From Hyphomicrobiales bacterium (GTDB taxonomy: Bacteria > Pseudomonadota > Alphaproteobacteria > Rhizobiales > Beijerinckiaceae): a stretch of 64,000 bases of DNA. Below the pieces are notes generated by a model. That model was not told the DNA's origin and ran no database searches. It worked only from the letters and a program-made list of their open reading frames with translations. This document shows, piece by piece, positions 37,093 to 46,620 of the stretch. The stretch spans positions 50,761 to 114,760 of the forward strand of contig UBZM01000032.1 in the NCBI GenBank assembly GCA_900470095.1, given 5' to 3'. Each line of letters starts with the position of its first letter. Within the stretch, counting starts at the first letter, position 1. A program made the translations under genes and the position numbers.

Positions 37093-38318
37093 CGCTTGGC
37101 GACCTCGGTGGTGTGATCGCCCGTCGGGGCCGGGGAGGGGGAAACGAGAAATCGACCGTCGGCATCGAGTGCTTGCATGGCACCTTCCTTGGCATTGACC
37201 TGTTGTTCTGCAAAGAGCGGCCCGCAGACGAACATGAAATAATCATACGGCGCTCGTCGATCATTGCCCCTGACGAACTGGCAATGCATCCGGTACCAGT
37301 TCTTGCGAATGCGGGGATAGCGGGCCGGATCGATCATGCGCCTGATGCTGACGCTGCGAATGACCGGGGAGCCCGTGGCGGGCAAACCCATCAGCGGCAG
37401 AGGATCGGCCCGGTAGAAATTCATCACGTCCGAGCGCGCCTGGTAGTCCGCCCAGAACACGGCGCGGCAGGCGCTCACGCGCTCGACGGCGGCGCGGAAA
37501 CGACGAGCGGCGCGATGAAGCCCGATCTTGAGGGTCGACGATCCCACGGACAGAAACGTGAGGCGAGGACGCTCGTCCTGGTCCTCCAGCCCGAGCTTGA
37601 TCGCGTGGTCGATGAGATCGATCGCAAGCACGGCTCCAAGGCTATGTCCGACGATGAGAATCTCGTCCGCGGCGCCGCTGCGCCGGGCCTCGACGATATC
37701 GGCCGCAACGCGTTGCAGGCGCCCTTCGAGGACTGGATCGCCACGACGGATGTATTGGCGGGCAAAGATCCAGTCGTCGAAGAGAAGCCCCAGATAGACC
37801 CAACGATCGGCGGCGAGAAACAAGATGAGGAAGGCGCCAATCGCTCCCAGGGCTCCGATCGCGCTGGAGTCGGTGGCTCGCGCCAGGGCCACTCCGCCAG
37901 CAAGCGAAAATGCGGCAATGATCGCCAGAATCAAAAATGGATAGAGGAAGAACATCGCGTAGCGCCAACTGGCGCGCAGATAGCCCCAGAGCGCTCCGGC
38001 CACGATAAAATCGACGAAAGCGAGGAGGCCTTGGGGAATGCGCCACCATATCGGTCGCCTGTTCGTGGCTTCCACCACATCGTCCCATCTGATTGCGCAA
38101 TACTCGGTTTCGACCCGCCAGTTGGGGCCAGCCGTGAGCACTTGCCAGGTCGAGACGTCATCGCTGTTGCTGGGCTCCGACGAAACCACGGAGGCCGCCC
38201 ACGCACGCTCAAAACGTCGCGTTTCTCTGACAAAGCGACCATGCACGACCGCGGGCTGCGCATGATCGTAGCCGCCGATGTGATACACGCGACGCCTGAA
38301 AACACTCGAATCCGCCAT
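37089..38318 (-). CDS. Membrane-anchored alpha/beta-hydrolase-like protein
   Basis: 409 residues from the ATG at 38318; an in-frame TTG seven codons earlier is less likely. The N-terminal part (about 1-90) is soluble, then come three hydrophobic segments (about 93-112, 117-140, 150-170) and a hydrolase domain with the nucleophile elbow IVGHSLGAVLAIDL (about residues 215-228). The GHSLG motif points to a serine lipase/esterase. Relatives are usually called hypothetical. With the coupled methyltransferase it may process a membrane lipid. Confidence 0.75.
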   Translation of the reverse strand: MADSSVFRRRVYHIGGYDHAQPAVVHGRFVRETRRFERAWAASVVSSEPSNSDDVSTWQVLTAGPNWRVETEYCAIRWDDVVEATNRRPIWWRIPQGLLAFVDFIVAGALWGYLRASWRYAMFFLYPFLILAIIAAFSLAGGVALARATDSSAIGALGAIGAFLILFLAADRWVYLGLLFDDWIFARQYIRRGDPVLEGRLQRVAADIVEARRSGAADEILIVGHSLGAVLAIDLIDHAIKLGLEDQDERPRLTFLSVGSSTLKIGLHRAARRFRAAVERVSACRAVFWADYQARSDVMNFYRADPLPLMGLPATGSPVIRSVSIRRMIDPARYPRIRKNWYRMHCQFVRGNDRRAPYDYFMFVCGPLFAEQQVNAKEGAMQALDADGRFLVSPSPAPTGDHTTEVAKR

Positions 38319-38651
38319 CGCCGGCTGTCCTGCTCCCAATGCGTGGCCTGCGCTTTTTGTTAGTGGATCGCCAGCTCTTGCGCCAGCGAGCAGCGATTCA
38401 ACCGAGCACGCATGTGGACGACGCAGACGAAGTCACTTTGCGCTGGTGAAACGCGATCGGCCCCTTCGTACGAGCAGAACCTCCCTTTTTCCTGGAGGCA
38501 GAGGCTCTCCACCGGGGTATCGGCATGTCGAACGAGTGACCGTGGATGAAGCGCTCGGCGAGGGCATGCCGTCATAAGGCGGGTCAGATCGACCGAGCCG
38601 TCGCGGTCTTGCTGCTGATTCGACGGACCAGTGTCCGCTGCGGAGGAGGTG
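38319..38651. other. Intergenic region
   Basis: About 330 bases between two minus-strand genes. It contains the upstream region of the hydrolase gene and no supported gene; I see no strong hairpin or repeat. Confidence 0.4.
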
Positions 38652-39407
38652 CTATCGCCCCGTCCCGGCATAGCCGAGCCCGCGCGATATCTCGTCTGCG
38701 GCCTCCATGACCTGCTCCGCCATGAGCGTAATTATCTCGGGGGTCAGCCGGGTCGATGGCCCCGATATGCCAACCGCAGCCTCGACCACGCCATCGGCGC
38801 GCCTGATCGGGGCTGCCAGCCCATAGACGGCGCCGCGCCATTCGCCGAGGTTGACGGCATAGCCCTGCGAGCGGACCGCTGACAATTCGTGCTCAAGCGC
38901 TTCAAGGCTATTGATGGTCCTTGGCGTGAAGGTGAGAAGATTCCGCCCGATTTCTTCGATGACATGCGAAGGCTGAAACGCAAGAATCGCCTTTCCGATC
39001 GCGACCGCATGGGCTGGAGCCTTGCCGCCGATATCGGAGCTGGCATGAAGAGGCTCGGGGCTATCGATCTTGTCGATATAGATCACATCGGGGCCGGTGA
39101 GGACCGACAGATGCACGGTCTCGCGCGTGCGCAGGGCGAGTTCGGAGAGGTGGCGCTGCGCTTCCCGCTTCAGCTCAAACCGGGCGAACAGGCCGACACC
39201 TAGCCCCCACAATTTCAGTGATAGCCCACATCGTCCTGTGTCGGGCTCGCGCGCGAGATAGCCCGCATGCTCAAAGACGTCCAAAGCACTCTGAATGTGG
39301 CTTTCGCTCAGTTCGGTCTGCTCCGCCAGATCGCTAACGCTCCTCGGCTGATCGCTCTTGGCCAAGGCTTCAAGAATCTTCAGGCCGTCTTGAAGAGTTC
39401 TGTCCAT
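38652..39407 (-). CDS. IclR-family transcriptional regulator
   Basis: 251 residues from the ATG at 39407. The N-terminal winged helix (GLKILEALAKSDQPRSVSDLAEQTELS pattern, residues 6-32) is followed by the IclR effector-binding GAF-like domain with GKAPAHAVAIGKAILAF and ISGPSTRLT. No catabolic gene lies next to it, so its target is unclear. A start at 39443 is possible but would extend the protein beyond the usual family start. Confidence 0.88.
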   Translation of the reverse strand: MDRTLQDGLKILEALAKSDQPRSVSDLAEQTELSESHIQSALDVFEHAGYLAREPDTGRCGLSLKLWGLGVGLFARFELKREAQRHLSELALRTRETVHLSVLTGPDVIYIDKIDSPEPLHASSDIGGKAPAHAVAIGKAILAFQPSHVIEEIGRNLLTFTPRTINSLEALEHELSAVRSQGYAVNLGEWRGAVYGLAAPIRRADGVVEAAVGISGPSTRLTPEIITLMAEQVMEAADEISRGLGYAGTGR

Positions 39408-39941
39408 AAGGCGGGGTACCAGACTCCCAGATCTGAACGGCATCCCAGGCGTCAGGCGCGCAGCGCACGCTCTCCAGCCGCTTTCAGCCAGTATTCATGT
39501 CTGCAACGGCATGAAACGTGCCCGAAACATCAGTGAAGAGCAAGGGCAGCGACGGATTGCGCAAACCTCCCGTTGCGACGGGCGGATGGTGCTTGCACGG
39601 CCGTCTTTGCCAGGGTGATACGGTCGTTCAGCTGCGGTCAGGAACCGTCCGGTGTGGGGGGATGTCGGAGCCGGCGATGTTGAGCCCGGCAAAAAGCGAT
39701 TTCAGGTCGAGGCGTCCGGCGCGAATGGCACGACGCTGGCGCATGGAAAATTACCAGGCTTCATCACAGACCACCGAGGCTCCGGGATCGAGGCCGGTGA
39801 CCGCCCGCCGCCTGCCCCGCATGATCTTCGGGCCGCTCATGCCGGGCCTTCCGGCCCCATCCGGTGAAGCAGCTGAGCGGGCCGAATGCGCGTCGAACTC
39901 GTTCCTCCCGGCGCCCAGGGCCAGCGGGTGCGGCAGAGCCA
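39408..39941. other. Intergenic region upstream of IclR gene
   Basis: About 530 bases. Frames exist on both strands (for example plus 39518-40039) but their composition is that of GC-rich non-coding sequence, with many Arg, Pro and Gly and no family resemblance. This block separates the poorly characterised region from the polysaccharide locus. Confidence 0.4.
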
Positions 39942-42143
39942 TCAGCCGCCCTCCAGGAGTTCCAGGAGGAAATAGGTCGTCGGGCCGGTCGGGAGATCGT
40001 TCGAGAGGCGGAATGACACCGGGCCCGCGCCGCGGGTGATCGGCGGTTTCACCGTTCCATCGAGAGAGACCGGTGAGAGCTGCCAGCGCGGCGCTGTCCT
40101 GTTGATCCGCAGATCAACCTGTCCCTTGCGGATCAGCACCGGAAGCCGGCCGAAATCCTCGATGACCTTCTCTTGCCGGTCGCGGAAGGTCATGCCGGTA
40201 TTGCGGGCATCGGTGGCGAAGATCAGCAGGAAGCGGCTTCCCTTGGCGAGGGAGGCCGGCCTGTCGAGCGAGGCCAGGGCGACGAGACCGTCACCCTCCG
40301 CAGCGTCGACGCTCATTGTTCCGAGCCTGGCCGGCAGGCTCTGTGAGGAGAAGGCGACGGCCTCCGTCGCGGGCGTCGAAACGCGCAACTGCCGGCTTGG
40401 GCGGTTCAGGACGATCTCGCCCGTGTCGCTCTGGTAGAGCCCTGCCGCGATGTCGGTGGCATTTCCTTGCGAGAGCGCGCCGCTCTTCTTCAGCCTGTCG
40501 ATGATCGCGGCCGCGCGATTCGTGTCGCGGGGCTGAAGAACGGCGATCTGTTCGCCGATGCGGTCGGCAGCCTGCAATCCGATCCGCCCGACCAGAGCCA
40601 GATCCGTCAGGTTTTCAGGTTCCCGTGCCTGCATATCCTTGCCGAGATCCTCCTCGCCGCGAACCGCGAACGGGATCGTGATCCGGGAGGTGGCGACATC
40701 GCCGCGCCTGAACAGGAGAGCGGAGAGGGTCTCGCCCGCGCGGGCCACGGGATCGAGGGCGATCGCGTAGGGTAGCATCGCCCGCTTGTGCGGATAGGGC
40801 TCGCCATAGGCGAGGATGATCGGGCCGTGGGCGTGCCGGCAGAGCACGTCCCAGCCCTGCAGTGCGGCATAGGCCGGAAAGACCAGCCCGCCCTCGTAGC
40901 GATAGCGGTTCCAGAACAGGTGATCGTATTCGCTGACGATGAAGGGTTTTCCGAGCCATCGCGCGGCCGCGATCATGCGCATCGCGTTGGCGCCGTCGCC
41001 GACCGAACTCTGCTGAAGCAGCTTGCTGCCCGGCGCATAGCCCCCGACCCAGTCGTGATAGGTGTTCATCGTCACGGCTTCGAGGCCACGCCTGCTGAGG
41101 GCGGTCTGGATCGTCGGCCAGTTGTTATAGGTGCTGATCAGGCCCTTGTAGCCGAGCGTGCGTAGCGCTTGGCTCATCTTTGCGGCGGATTCGGTCTCGA
41201 CCTCGGTAAAGAAGGCCTGCAGGTCGCGCATGCGCGGACTATCGGTGTAACGGTTGCCGGGCAGTACGATCGAGCCATTCTCCAGTCGCTCGGTCCAGCC
41301 GAGCCCGCCCCAGGCCTTCGAAAGAGCAGCCGTCGACGCATAGCGTTTCGCCAGCCAGCGATTGAAGGGGGGCGCGAGCATCGCGTCATAAGGCGGCTTG
41401 CCGGGCCGGTCTTGCACGACACCCTCGAACTCGATGCCGTTCTCGTTGACCAGGATGACCAGAGCCAGCGCGTCGTCGTGGATCGGCGCGATGCCGGTAT
41501 GGGGATTGACCCGTGCGAGGAATTTTTCGGTGAAGCTCTTCCAATGGGTGAAGGCGGCGTCGTCGAGATGCAGCGCAAGCTTGAGGTTGCCGGCCGGATC
41601 CCAGCGGTCGTCATAGCCGCCATAGGCGCCGCGCCACGAGGTCATCCCGTCGATGATCCAGTAGATGCCGTTCCGCTTCAGCGCGGCGAGCAGATAGTGG
41701 ATGCGGTCGAGCGTGTCGGGGTCGAAATCGAAATCCTTGCCGCGGCCGGACATCAGCGATGCGTCAAGGAAGGTTAGCCGTGCGATGTTGTAGCCGTGCC
41801 GCGCGAGCTGCTCTGCGTAGCGGTCGGCCCCGGCGCGATCAGGAAAGCCGCCCGAGGCCGGGCTCCACGCCAGAGAGGCACAGAACAGGCGCGCGGGTTC
41901 TTCCGGCGCCTGGGCGAGGGCGAGACGGCCGTCCTGCCGCACCACCACCCGCTGGCCCGCGCTGATAGAGGCCCTTGGCCCGATCGCCCGGCTGGACAGG
42001 AGCCCGGAGAAGTCGAGCGGGCTGCCGGGGCGGACCTCCAGCGATACCTCGCGAACGGGCAGCCATTGGTCGGCGGCGATGGCGCAAGACGCGGTGGCGG
42101 TCAACGCCAGCCCCGCGGCCACTAAGGAAAGCAGTCTCTTCAT
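39942..42143 (-). CDS. Secreted glycoside-hydrolase-like protein (TIM barrel)
   Basis: 733 residues from the ATG at 42143. A signal peptide (cleavage near AIAAD, residue 24) leads to a Pro/Leu beta domain and then a barrel region with YAEQLARHGYNIARLTFLD, YWIIDGMTSW and LVNENGIEFEG (the Asn-Glu pair at about residues 240-241 is the place of the acid/base Glu in clan GH-A), and FIVSEYDHLFWN (a second Glu, about 402). The last 250 residues are beta-rich. I would place it near GH5/GH42-type hydrolases without assigning a family. Beside an EPS cluster it probably trims or releases the polymer. Confidence 0.75.
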   Translation of the reverse strand: MKRLLSLVAAGLALTATASCAIAADQWLPVREVSLEVRPGSPLDFSGLLSSRAIGPRASISAGQRVVVRQDGRLALAQAPEEPARLFCASLAWSPASGGFPDRAGADRYAEQLARHGYNIARLTFLDASLMSGRGKDFDFDPDTLDRIHYLLAALKRNGIYWIIDGMTSWRGAYGGYDDRWDPAGNLKLALHLDDAAFTHWKSFTEKFLARVNPHTGIAPIHDDALALVILVNENGIEFEGVVQDRPGKPPYDAMLAPPFNRWLAKRYASTAALSKAWGGLGWTERLENGSIVLPGNRYTDSPRMRDLQAFFTEVETESAAKMSQALRTLGYKGLISTYNNWPTIQTALSRRGLEAVTMNTYHDWVGGYAPGSKLLQQSSVGDGANAMRMIAAARWLGKPFIVSEYDHLFWNRYRYEGGLVFPAYAALQGWDVLCRHAHGPIILAYGEPYPHKRAMLPYAIALDPVARAGETLSALLFRRGDVATSRITIPFAVRGEEDLGKDMQAREPENLTDLALVGRIGLQAADRIGEQIAVLQPRDTNRAAAIIDRLKKSGALSQGNATDIAAGLYQSDTGEIVLNRPSRQLRVSTPATEAVAFSSQSLPARLGTMSVDAAEGDGLVALASLDRPASLAKGSRFLLIFATDARNTGMTFRDRQEKVIEDFGRLPVLIRKGQVDLRINRTAPRWQLSPVSLDGTVKPPITRGAGPVSFRLSNDLPTGPTTYFLLELLEGG

Positions 42144-42190
42144 GCCGACCAATCCCAATCCGGCGTACCCTGGATGATCCCGCTGGGCCT

Positions 42191-42874
42191 TCAGGGCCGC
42201 GACGGGCCGTGCAGGATGTAGGATTTGGTGAGGCCTGCGATTGTCTCCCGAACCAGATTCGCCTCAGGCGCATAGGAGCGGAACTCCCTGAGGGTCAGGA
42301 TCTGAATCTCCTCGAAATACTCCCGGATATGCTCTTCGGACGGTTTTGACAGGAAGCGCCACGGCGACAGCCTGACGGCATGGCGCGCAAGCGGGCGCGG
42401 CAGCCAGTGAAGGGCAGGGCAGAAGAAATGCGGCTCGATGGGGAAGACGAAGGCCGGCGTCTGAATGAAGTAGTAGTTCGAGACGCGGTTGATCTCGCGC
42501 ACGAGATTGGCTCGGTTGGCCGGCGGCACGTGCTCGATCACCGAGTTGCACACCGCCACGTCGAACGACTTGTCCTCGAAGGGAAGGCGGTCGCCGTCAT
42601 AGACGATGACCTTCACATCGCCGAACGAGCCGGTGAACGAGCGCGCCTGGCCGTCGTCGCGGATGTTGACCAGCGTCAGGTCCTTGGGAACGTCGGCCGG
42701 GTCGAGCTTTTCCCAGAAGTGCCTGGAGCCGCCGACGTCGCAGACCTTGAGGGAGGTGAATTCGGGAATGGTCGCCCGAAACAAGCCGCCGCGCTTCCTC
42801 CGGAAATACTCCGACGAGGAATGCACGATCCGGTCCCAGAGCGGAACATTCTTCTCCACGGTGTCGTCGGTCAT
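42191..42874 (-). CDS. Class I SAM-dependent methyltransferase
   Basis: 227 residues. SAM-binding motif I is slightly altered (VCDVGGSRHF, about 44-53); the acidic loop YDGDRLPFEDKSFDVAVCNSVIEHV (about 92-116) is that of ubiE-like methyltransferases. In a polysaccharide locus it would methylate a sugar or a terminal residue. It lies 42 bases after the GT2 gene on the same strand. Confidence 0.85.
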   Translation of the reverse strand: MTDDTVEKNVPLWDRIVHSSSEYFRRKRGGLFRATIPEFTSLKVCDVGGSRHFWEKLDPADVPKDLTLVNIRDDGQARSFTGSFGDVKVIVYDGDRLPFEDKSFDVAVCNSVIEHVPPANRANLVREINRVSNYYFIQTPAFVFPIEPHFFCPALHWLPRPLARHAVRLSPWRFLSKPSEEHIREYFEEIQILTLREFRSYAPEANLVRETIAGLTKSYILHGPSRP

Positions 42875-42916
42875 GAAGGGAGCTTTCCTGAGATGTTCGT
42901 GGCCCGGTTGCGCCCG

Positions 42917-43927
42917 CTAGGCGGCCGTTCTCGCCGGTTCATGGATGATGCGGCTCTCGATGGGCGCGGCGGGTGGGCGCCGCCGCCGCAGGAAGCCCAC
43001 AGGCAGCGCTGCGGCGTGGAAGAACCAGGCGACAACGGTGTAGAGCCCCATGCCGATCCCACCCTTGCGAAGGCTCATCAGCGCCACGATGCCGGCGAAG
43101 AGAGCGAGGACCAGCCCGAGAGCCAACGCCTTGTCGGGCAGGAAAAGCAGGATTGCGATCGAGAGCCCCCACCAGAGATAGACCGCGCTCCATAGCTTGA
43201 GCTCGGGGAGCTCACGCAGGAGCTGGAAGAAATAGGGCTTGCCGAGCGATGCACGCAGCAATTCGCCGACGCCGTGCAGATACTTGTTCTTCCAGCGCCT
43301 CGTCAGAAGCCTGTAGGAATTGAGCGTATGGCCGAAATGCTGGACGAAGCGCCGGTCGAGCCGATGCAGTTTCCATCCGCGGCTCCGCAGGCGGATGCCG
43401 AGATCGATCTCCTCGTGGCCATGCAGATTGCGGTCCGAGAGATAGCCGGCCTGCTCGATCGCGCTGCGCCGATAGAGCCCGCCACCATTCATCCGGTCGA
43501 TCGGACCAGTTCTGTTCTCGGGTCCATTGCGCTGCACGCGTCTCGCATACTCGAGATTGGAGACCTGCATCTCCTCGACATGTCCGGTCACGCCGGCCAC
43601 GGCAGGGTTCTCGACGAGAAAACGGATGGCAGCATCGAGAAAGCTGGCATCGACCAGCATGTCTCCGTCGATCAGGCAGATGTACTCGTAGCGGGAATGC
43701 TGGAAGCCGAGCTGCGGCCCGATCCCGCAACTCGGCCGCGCCGGCGCAACGATCTGGGCGATCACGACCGGGTAACCTGATGCGATCTCGATGGTGCGGT
43801 CGGACGAGCCGCTATCGGCGATGACCACCTCACCCTGCAGGTCGCCAAGCGCCGCCAGCGAGCTCTCGATCGTCGCTGCGATGCGCTTCTCTTCGTTCAG
43901 AGTCTTGATGATGATCGAAACCGCCAA
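42917..43927 (-). CDS. Family 2 glycosyltransferase with C-terminal membrane segments
   Basis: 336 residues from a TTG at 43927, chosen because GGAGG lies five bases ahead and it begins MAVSIIIKTLNEEKRI, the standard GT2 start; longer frames run back into the upstream gene. The GT-A core has IADSGSSDRTIEIA and LIDGDMLVDASFLD (DGD metal site), then GHEEIDLGIRLRSRGW as acceptor-side motif. Two or three membrane helices lie at about 240-310, so the enzyme sits at the inner membrane. It probably adds one sugar to the lipid-linked EPS repeat unit. Confidence 0.88.
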   Translation of the reverse strand: MAVSIIIKTLNEEKRIAATIESSLAALGDLQGEVVIADSGSSDRTIEIASGYPVVIAQIVAPARPSCGIGPQLGFQHSRYEYICLIDGDMLVDASFLDAAIRFLVENPAVAGVTGHVEEMQVSNLEYARRVQRNGPENRTGPIDRMNGGGLYRRSAIEQAGYLSDRNLHGHEEIDLGIRLRSRGWKLHRLDRRFVQHFGHTLNSYRLLTRRWKNKYLHGVGELLRASLGKPYFFQLLRELPELKLWSAVYLWWGLSIAILLFLPDKALALGLVLALFAGIVALMSLRKGGIGMGLYTVVAWFFHAAALPVGFLRRRRPPAAPIESRIIHEPARTAA

Positions 43928-43961
43928 TCGGGCCTCCAGTGTCGATACGAGCGCCACGACG

Positions 43962-45119
43962 TCAGAAATCCGTGAGCAGCCTGCTCCAGCTTTCCGATGC
44001 AAGGCCGCCGAAATAGATCCCGTTGCGGAGCGCGGCGTCCTTGATCTCGGCATGGCGCGTGACAAGGCAGAAATAGCCGCGGTGCTTGAAGGACAGCCAG
44101 CGCTGCCGCGATATTGCGTTCATCAGGAATGGCTGCGCCATCCCGCTCGCCCGGGCATAGCCCTCTGCGTCCAGATGCGCGAGCATCTGGCCGGTGACGT
44201 CGAACTCGTGGCCCGCCGCGCATAGGAGGTTCAGGACGTTGGCTTCCCGACCCTTCTTGCCGAAGAAGAGGAAGGCGCCGATCACGCGGCCGTCCTCGGC
44301 GATCACGGTCCTGTACTGCAGGGAGCCGAGGCCCTGGTTCAGCGCGGCGACGCCGACGAGCCAGTCGAACTCGGACTTTGACCAGACCGGCCGGATTGGA
44401 AACCGTTCCATCATCGGGCCGGCGCAGCGGAAGAACTCGTCCGGACTGGCACTGATCGTCCGGAAGCCCGCCGCCGCGGCAGGGATCAGCGAGCGCCTTC
44501 GCCGCCGCAGCAGGCCATCGAACAGGCCGAGAAGGCGCAGGACGCCAGGGGGCCGCAACAGCGGCACGTAGCGGCTCCACGCGATCGCCCCGGCAGCAAG
44601 CGGCCGGAACGTGCGCTGCCATTCGAGGCTCTGTACCGGCAGAACCACACCGCCTCCCGCAACCCAGTGATCGGCGCTGACCGGCGAGGCGTTGTCGGAG
44701 AAGCAGAGATCCTGCCGGGCCGCTCGCATCTGTCGGGCAAGGCGCGCCGCTCCTGCCGCGCCCTCCTTCCCATCCGCCATGAAGGCGCAGAGAATCTTGG
44801 CGATGATCGGGCGACCATGGACGGTGAATTCCATGGGGAGGGCAAGGATGGCGCTGGCAACGTTGCCGGCAGCGCTGTCATAGACGATGCTGCCATGCTC
44901 CGGCCGGTAGTGCGGGCTGCCGAAGAAGACCGTCTCGAGATATCCTTCCAGATCCGGCGCGACCTCGCTCTTGTGGTGACGAAAGGTCTTGCTGAACAGC
45001 TGTGCGATGATTGGGATATCGCGCTTCGTCATCGGCCGGACGCCACAGCCGCGCGGAGGGCTCTCCTCGCCACTGGTCGGGAGGGATGACTGCAGATTCT
45101 GTTGCAGGTCAGCGTCCAT
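43962..45119 (-). CDS. Large GNAT-like acyltransferase (paralogue of 47349-48464)
   Basis: 385 residues. The N-terminal part aligns with GNAT N-acyltransferases (VRPMTKRDIPIIAQLFSKTFR at about 27-47), and the C-terminal half has a second GNAT-like segment (TVIAEDGRVIGAFLFFGKKG). It shares order and motifs with the GNAT protein at 47349: R-P-x(4)-DI-P, YL at 60, a HG-R-x-(I/L)-x-A-x-(I/L)-C block and DLCFSDNAS / DLSFSETAS at about 145. Both probably modify an amino sugar or other amine in the polysaccharide. It overlaps the flippase gene by 11 bases. Confidence 0.75.
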   Translation of the reverse strand: MDADLQQNLQSSLPTSGEESPPRGCGVRPMTKRDIPIIAQLFSKTFRHHKSEVAPDLEGYLETVFFGSPHYRPEHGSIVYDSAAGNVASAILALPMEFTVHGRPIIAKILCAFMADGKEGAAGAARLARQMRAARQDLCFSDNASPVSADHWVAGGGVVLPVQSLEWQRTFRPLAAGAIAWSRYVPLLRPPGVLRLLGLFDGLLRRRRRSLIPAAAAGFRTISASPDEFFRCAGPMMERFPIRPVWSKSEFDWLVGVAALNQGLGSLQYRTVIAEDGRVIGAFLFFGKKGREANVLNLLCAAGHEFDVTGQMLAHLDAEGYARASGMAQPFLMNAISRQRWLSFKHRGYFCLVTRHAEIKDAALRNGIYFGGLASESWSRLLTDF

Positions 45120-46431
45120 GCGCGATCCCCGCAGAGAGACCTTGCTTGCGCGCCTCCTCCCTGTCCCTGTTCACGACATGCAGGAGTGCCCCCCAGGCCG
45201 CAGCCACCATGGCGATCTCGATCACGTAGAATGAAACGAAAGTCCCTGTGGGTGGGGCATACCAGGTCGCGCAGGCGGCAATCGCAGCGCCGATGACGCT
45301 GCCAAGTCCCATGACCGCAGCGCGGGTCGGCTGGTGGCCCGACGCTCCGAGCGCCTCCACCGCCACGGACCACATCGCCAGCGGTATCACCACCCAGCAG
45401 AGAGCCCTGACGAAGGAAACGAGCGAGATATAGTCCTTGCCGAACAGATAGGGCAGGACCGGCGCCAGCACGAAGACGGCGATCGCCGCCGCGATGCTGA
45501 TCGCGGTGGCTGCAATGAGAACCTTCCTGACGCGGGGCAGGGCGTGCTGCAGGCCAGCCGCCGTCGCCTTGGCCGAACCCGGGTAGACCAGGCGATTAAG
45601 CGCCTCGACCGAGAGATAGCTGCTTTCCAGCATCCGTCGCGCCACGCTGTAGCTCGCCACGATTTCGGCTGTCGCGACGAGGCTGAGCACGAGCAGGTCG
45701 GCGTTCTGCCGGATCGCCCGCAGGATGAAGGGAATACTGAAATAGAGCCCGAGCGGCAGCTCTTCGCGCACGATCCGGTATTTCGGCTGGCCCAGTCCCC
45801 GGATGGCGCGCCAGCATGCCAGCGCAACGAGCACATGGCAGGCAAACTGCCACAGCACCCAGGTCGCGAGCGTCGAAACACCAAAGACGATGCAGGCAAG
45901 GCAGGCGGCGATCGTCCGCGCGATGGCAAAGCTGACCACCACCGTGTTGGCCGAGCCGAAATCGGAATGGGCGATGAAGATCTGCTCGGCCAGCACGATG
46001 ATGCGGACCAGCATGATATTCGTGACGAGCATCAGGGTGATCACTGCGACATTCGTCGCCGGATCGGTGGACAGCGTGAAGAAGAAGGGCAGAATCGCCG
46101 CCCCGAGAAGGACCAGGAACACACCGCTGGCGGCCGTCAGGATGATGTTGTGGCCAAGCATGTCGCGATAGATCGCCCGGTCGCGCGCCACGCGGCGAAC
46201 CAGGCATTCCATGGCACCGAGCCCGCACATATGAACCGCGATGTTCGAAATCGCGGTGATGGCGACGAAGAGGCTGAACTCATGGACGCCGAGCCAACGG
46301 GCCAGGATGGCGAAGGTCAGGAGCTGTGCGGCGGAACTGACGATGAGGCTGCCGCCGGACGCGGCATAGGACATAAGCATAGGCAGAAACGCTCTGCGAT
46401 GACTCGATCCTTTCGCGTTATCCGAAGCCAT
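45109..46431 (-). CDS. Wzx-like polysaccharide flippase (MATE/PST superfamily)
   Basis: 440 residues from the ATG at 46431, with AGGA five bases ahead; a longer frame starts with GTG at 46506 but lacks a plausible N-terminus. About 12-14 membrane helices; the segment AASGGSLIVSSAAQLLTFAILARWLGVHEFSLF (about 22-54) is the first pair of helices of the PST family, with LARWLG as the recognisable part. It moves lipid-linked repeat units to the periplasmic face for polymerisation by the Wzy-like protein at 55205. Confidence 0.85.
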   Translation of the reverse strand: MASDNAKGSSHRRAFLPMLMSYAASGGSLIVSSAAQLLTFAILARWLGVHEFSLFVAITAISNIAVHMCGLGAMECLVRRVARDRAIYRDMLGHNIILTAASGVFLVLLGAAILPFFFTLSTDPATNVAVITLMLVTNIMLVRIIVLAEQIFIAHSDFGSANTVVVSFAIARTIAACLACIVFGVSTLATWVLWQFACHVLVALACWRAIRGLGQPKYRIVREELPLGLYFSIPFILRAIRQNADLLVLSLVATAEIVASYSVARRMLESSYLSVEALNRLVYPGSAKATAAGLQHALPRVRKVLIAATAISIAAAIAVFVLAPVLPYLFGKDYISLVSFVRALCWVVIPLAMWSVAVEALGASGHQPTRAAVMGLGSVIGAAIAACATWYAPPTGTFVSFYVIEIAMVAAAWGALLHVVNRDREEARKQGLSAGIAHGR

Positions 46432-46620
46432 CCGGTCCTGCCTTTGACAACAACCGAGATAGCGGCACTCGGTGGCGTCCACCATCGACAATACGGCCAG
46501 TAACACGCAGAAATGATTGTGCGGTTAACACCCTCCGTTCACTTCATTTCAGCCTCCGTTTACCTGACCGCCATAGTTTCTCGCGGATGAATAAGGCGCT
46601 CAGCAAGGGAAGGGGCGTTC

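Noticed and set aside
39518..40039. A 173-codon plus-strand frame in the gap before the glycoside hydrolase gene
   Set aside because: Composition is Arg/Pro/Gly-rich with no ribosome site, and its end overlaps the hydrolase gene on the other strand.
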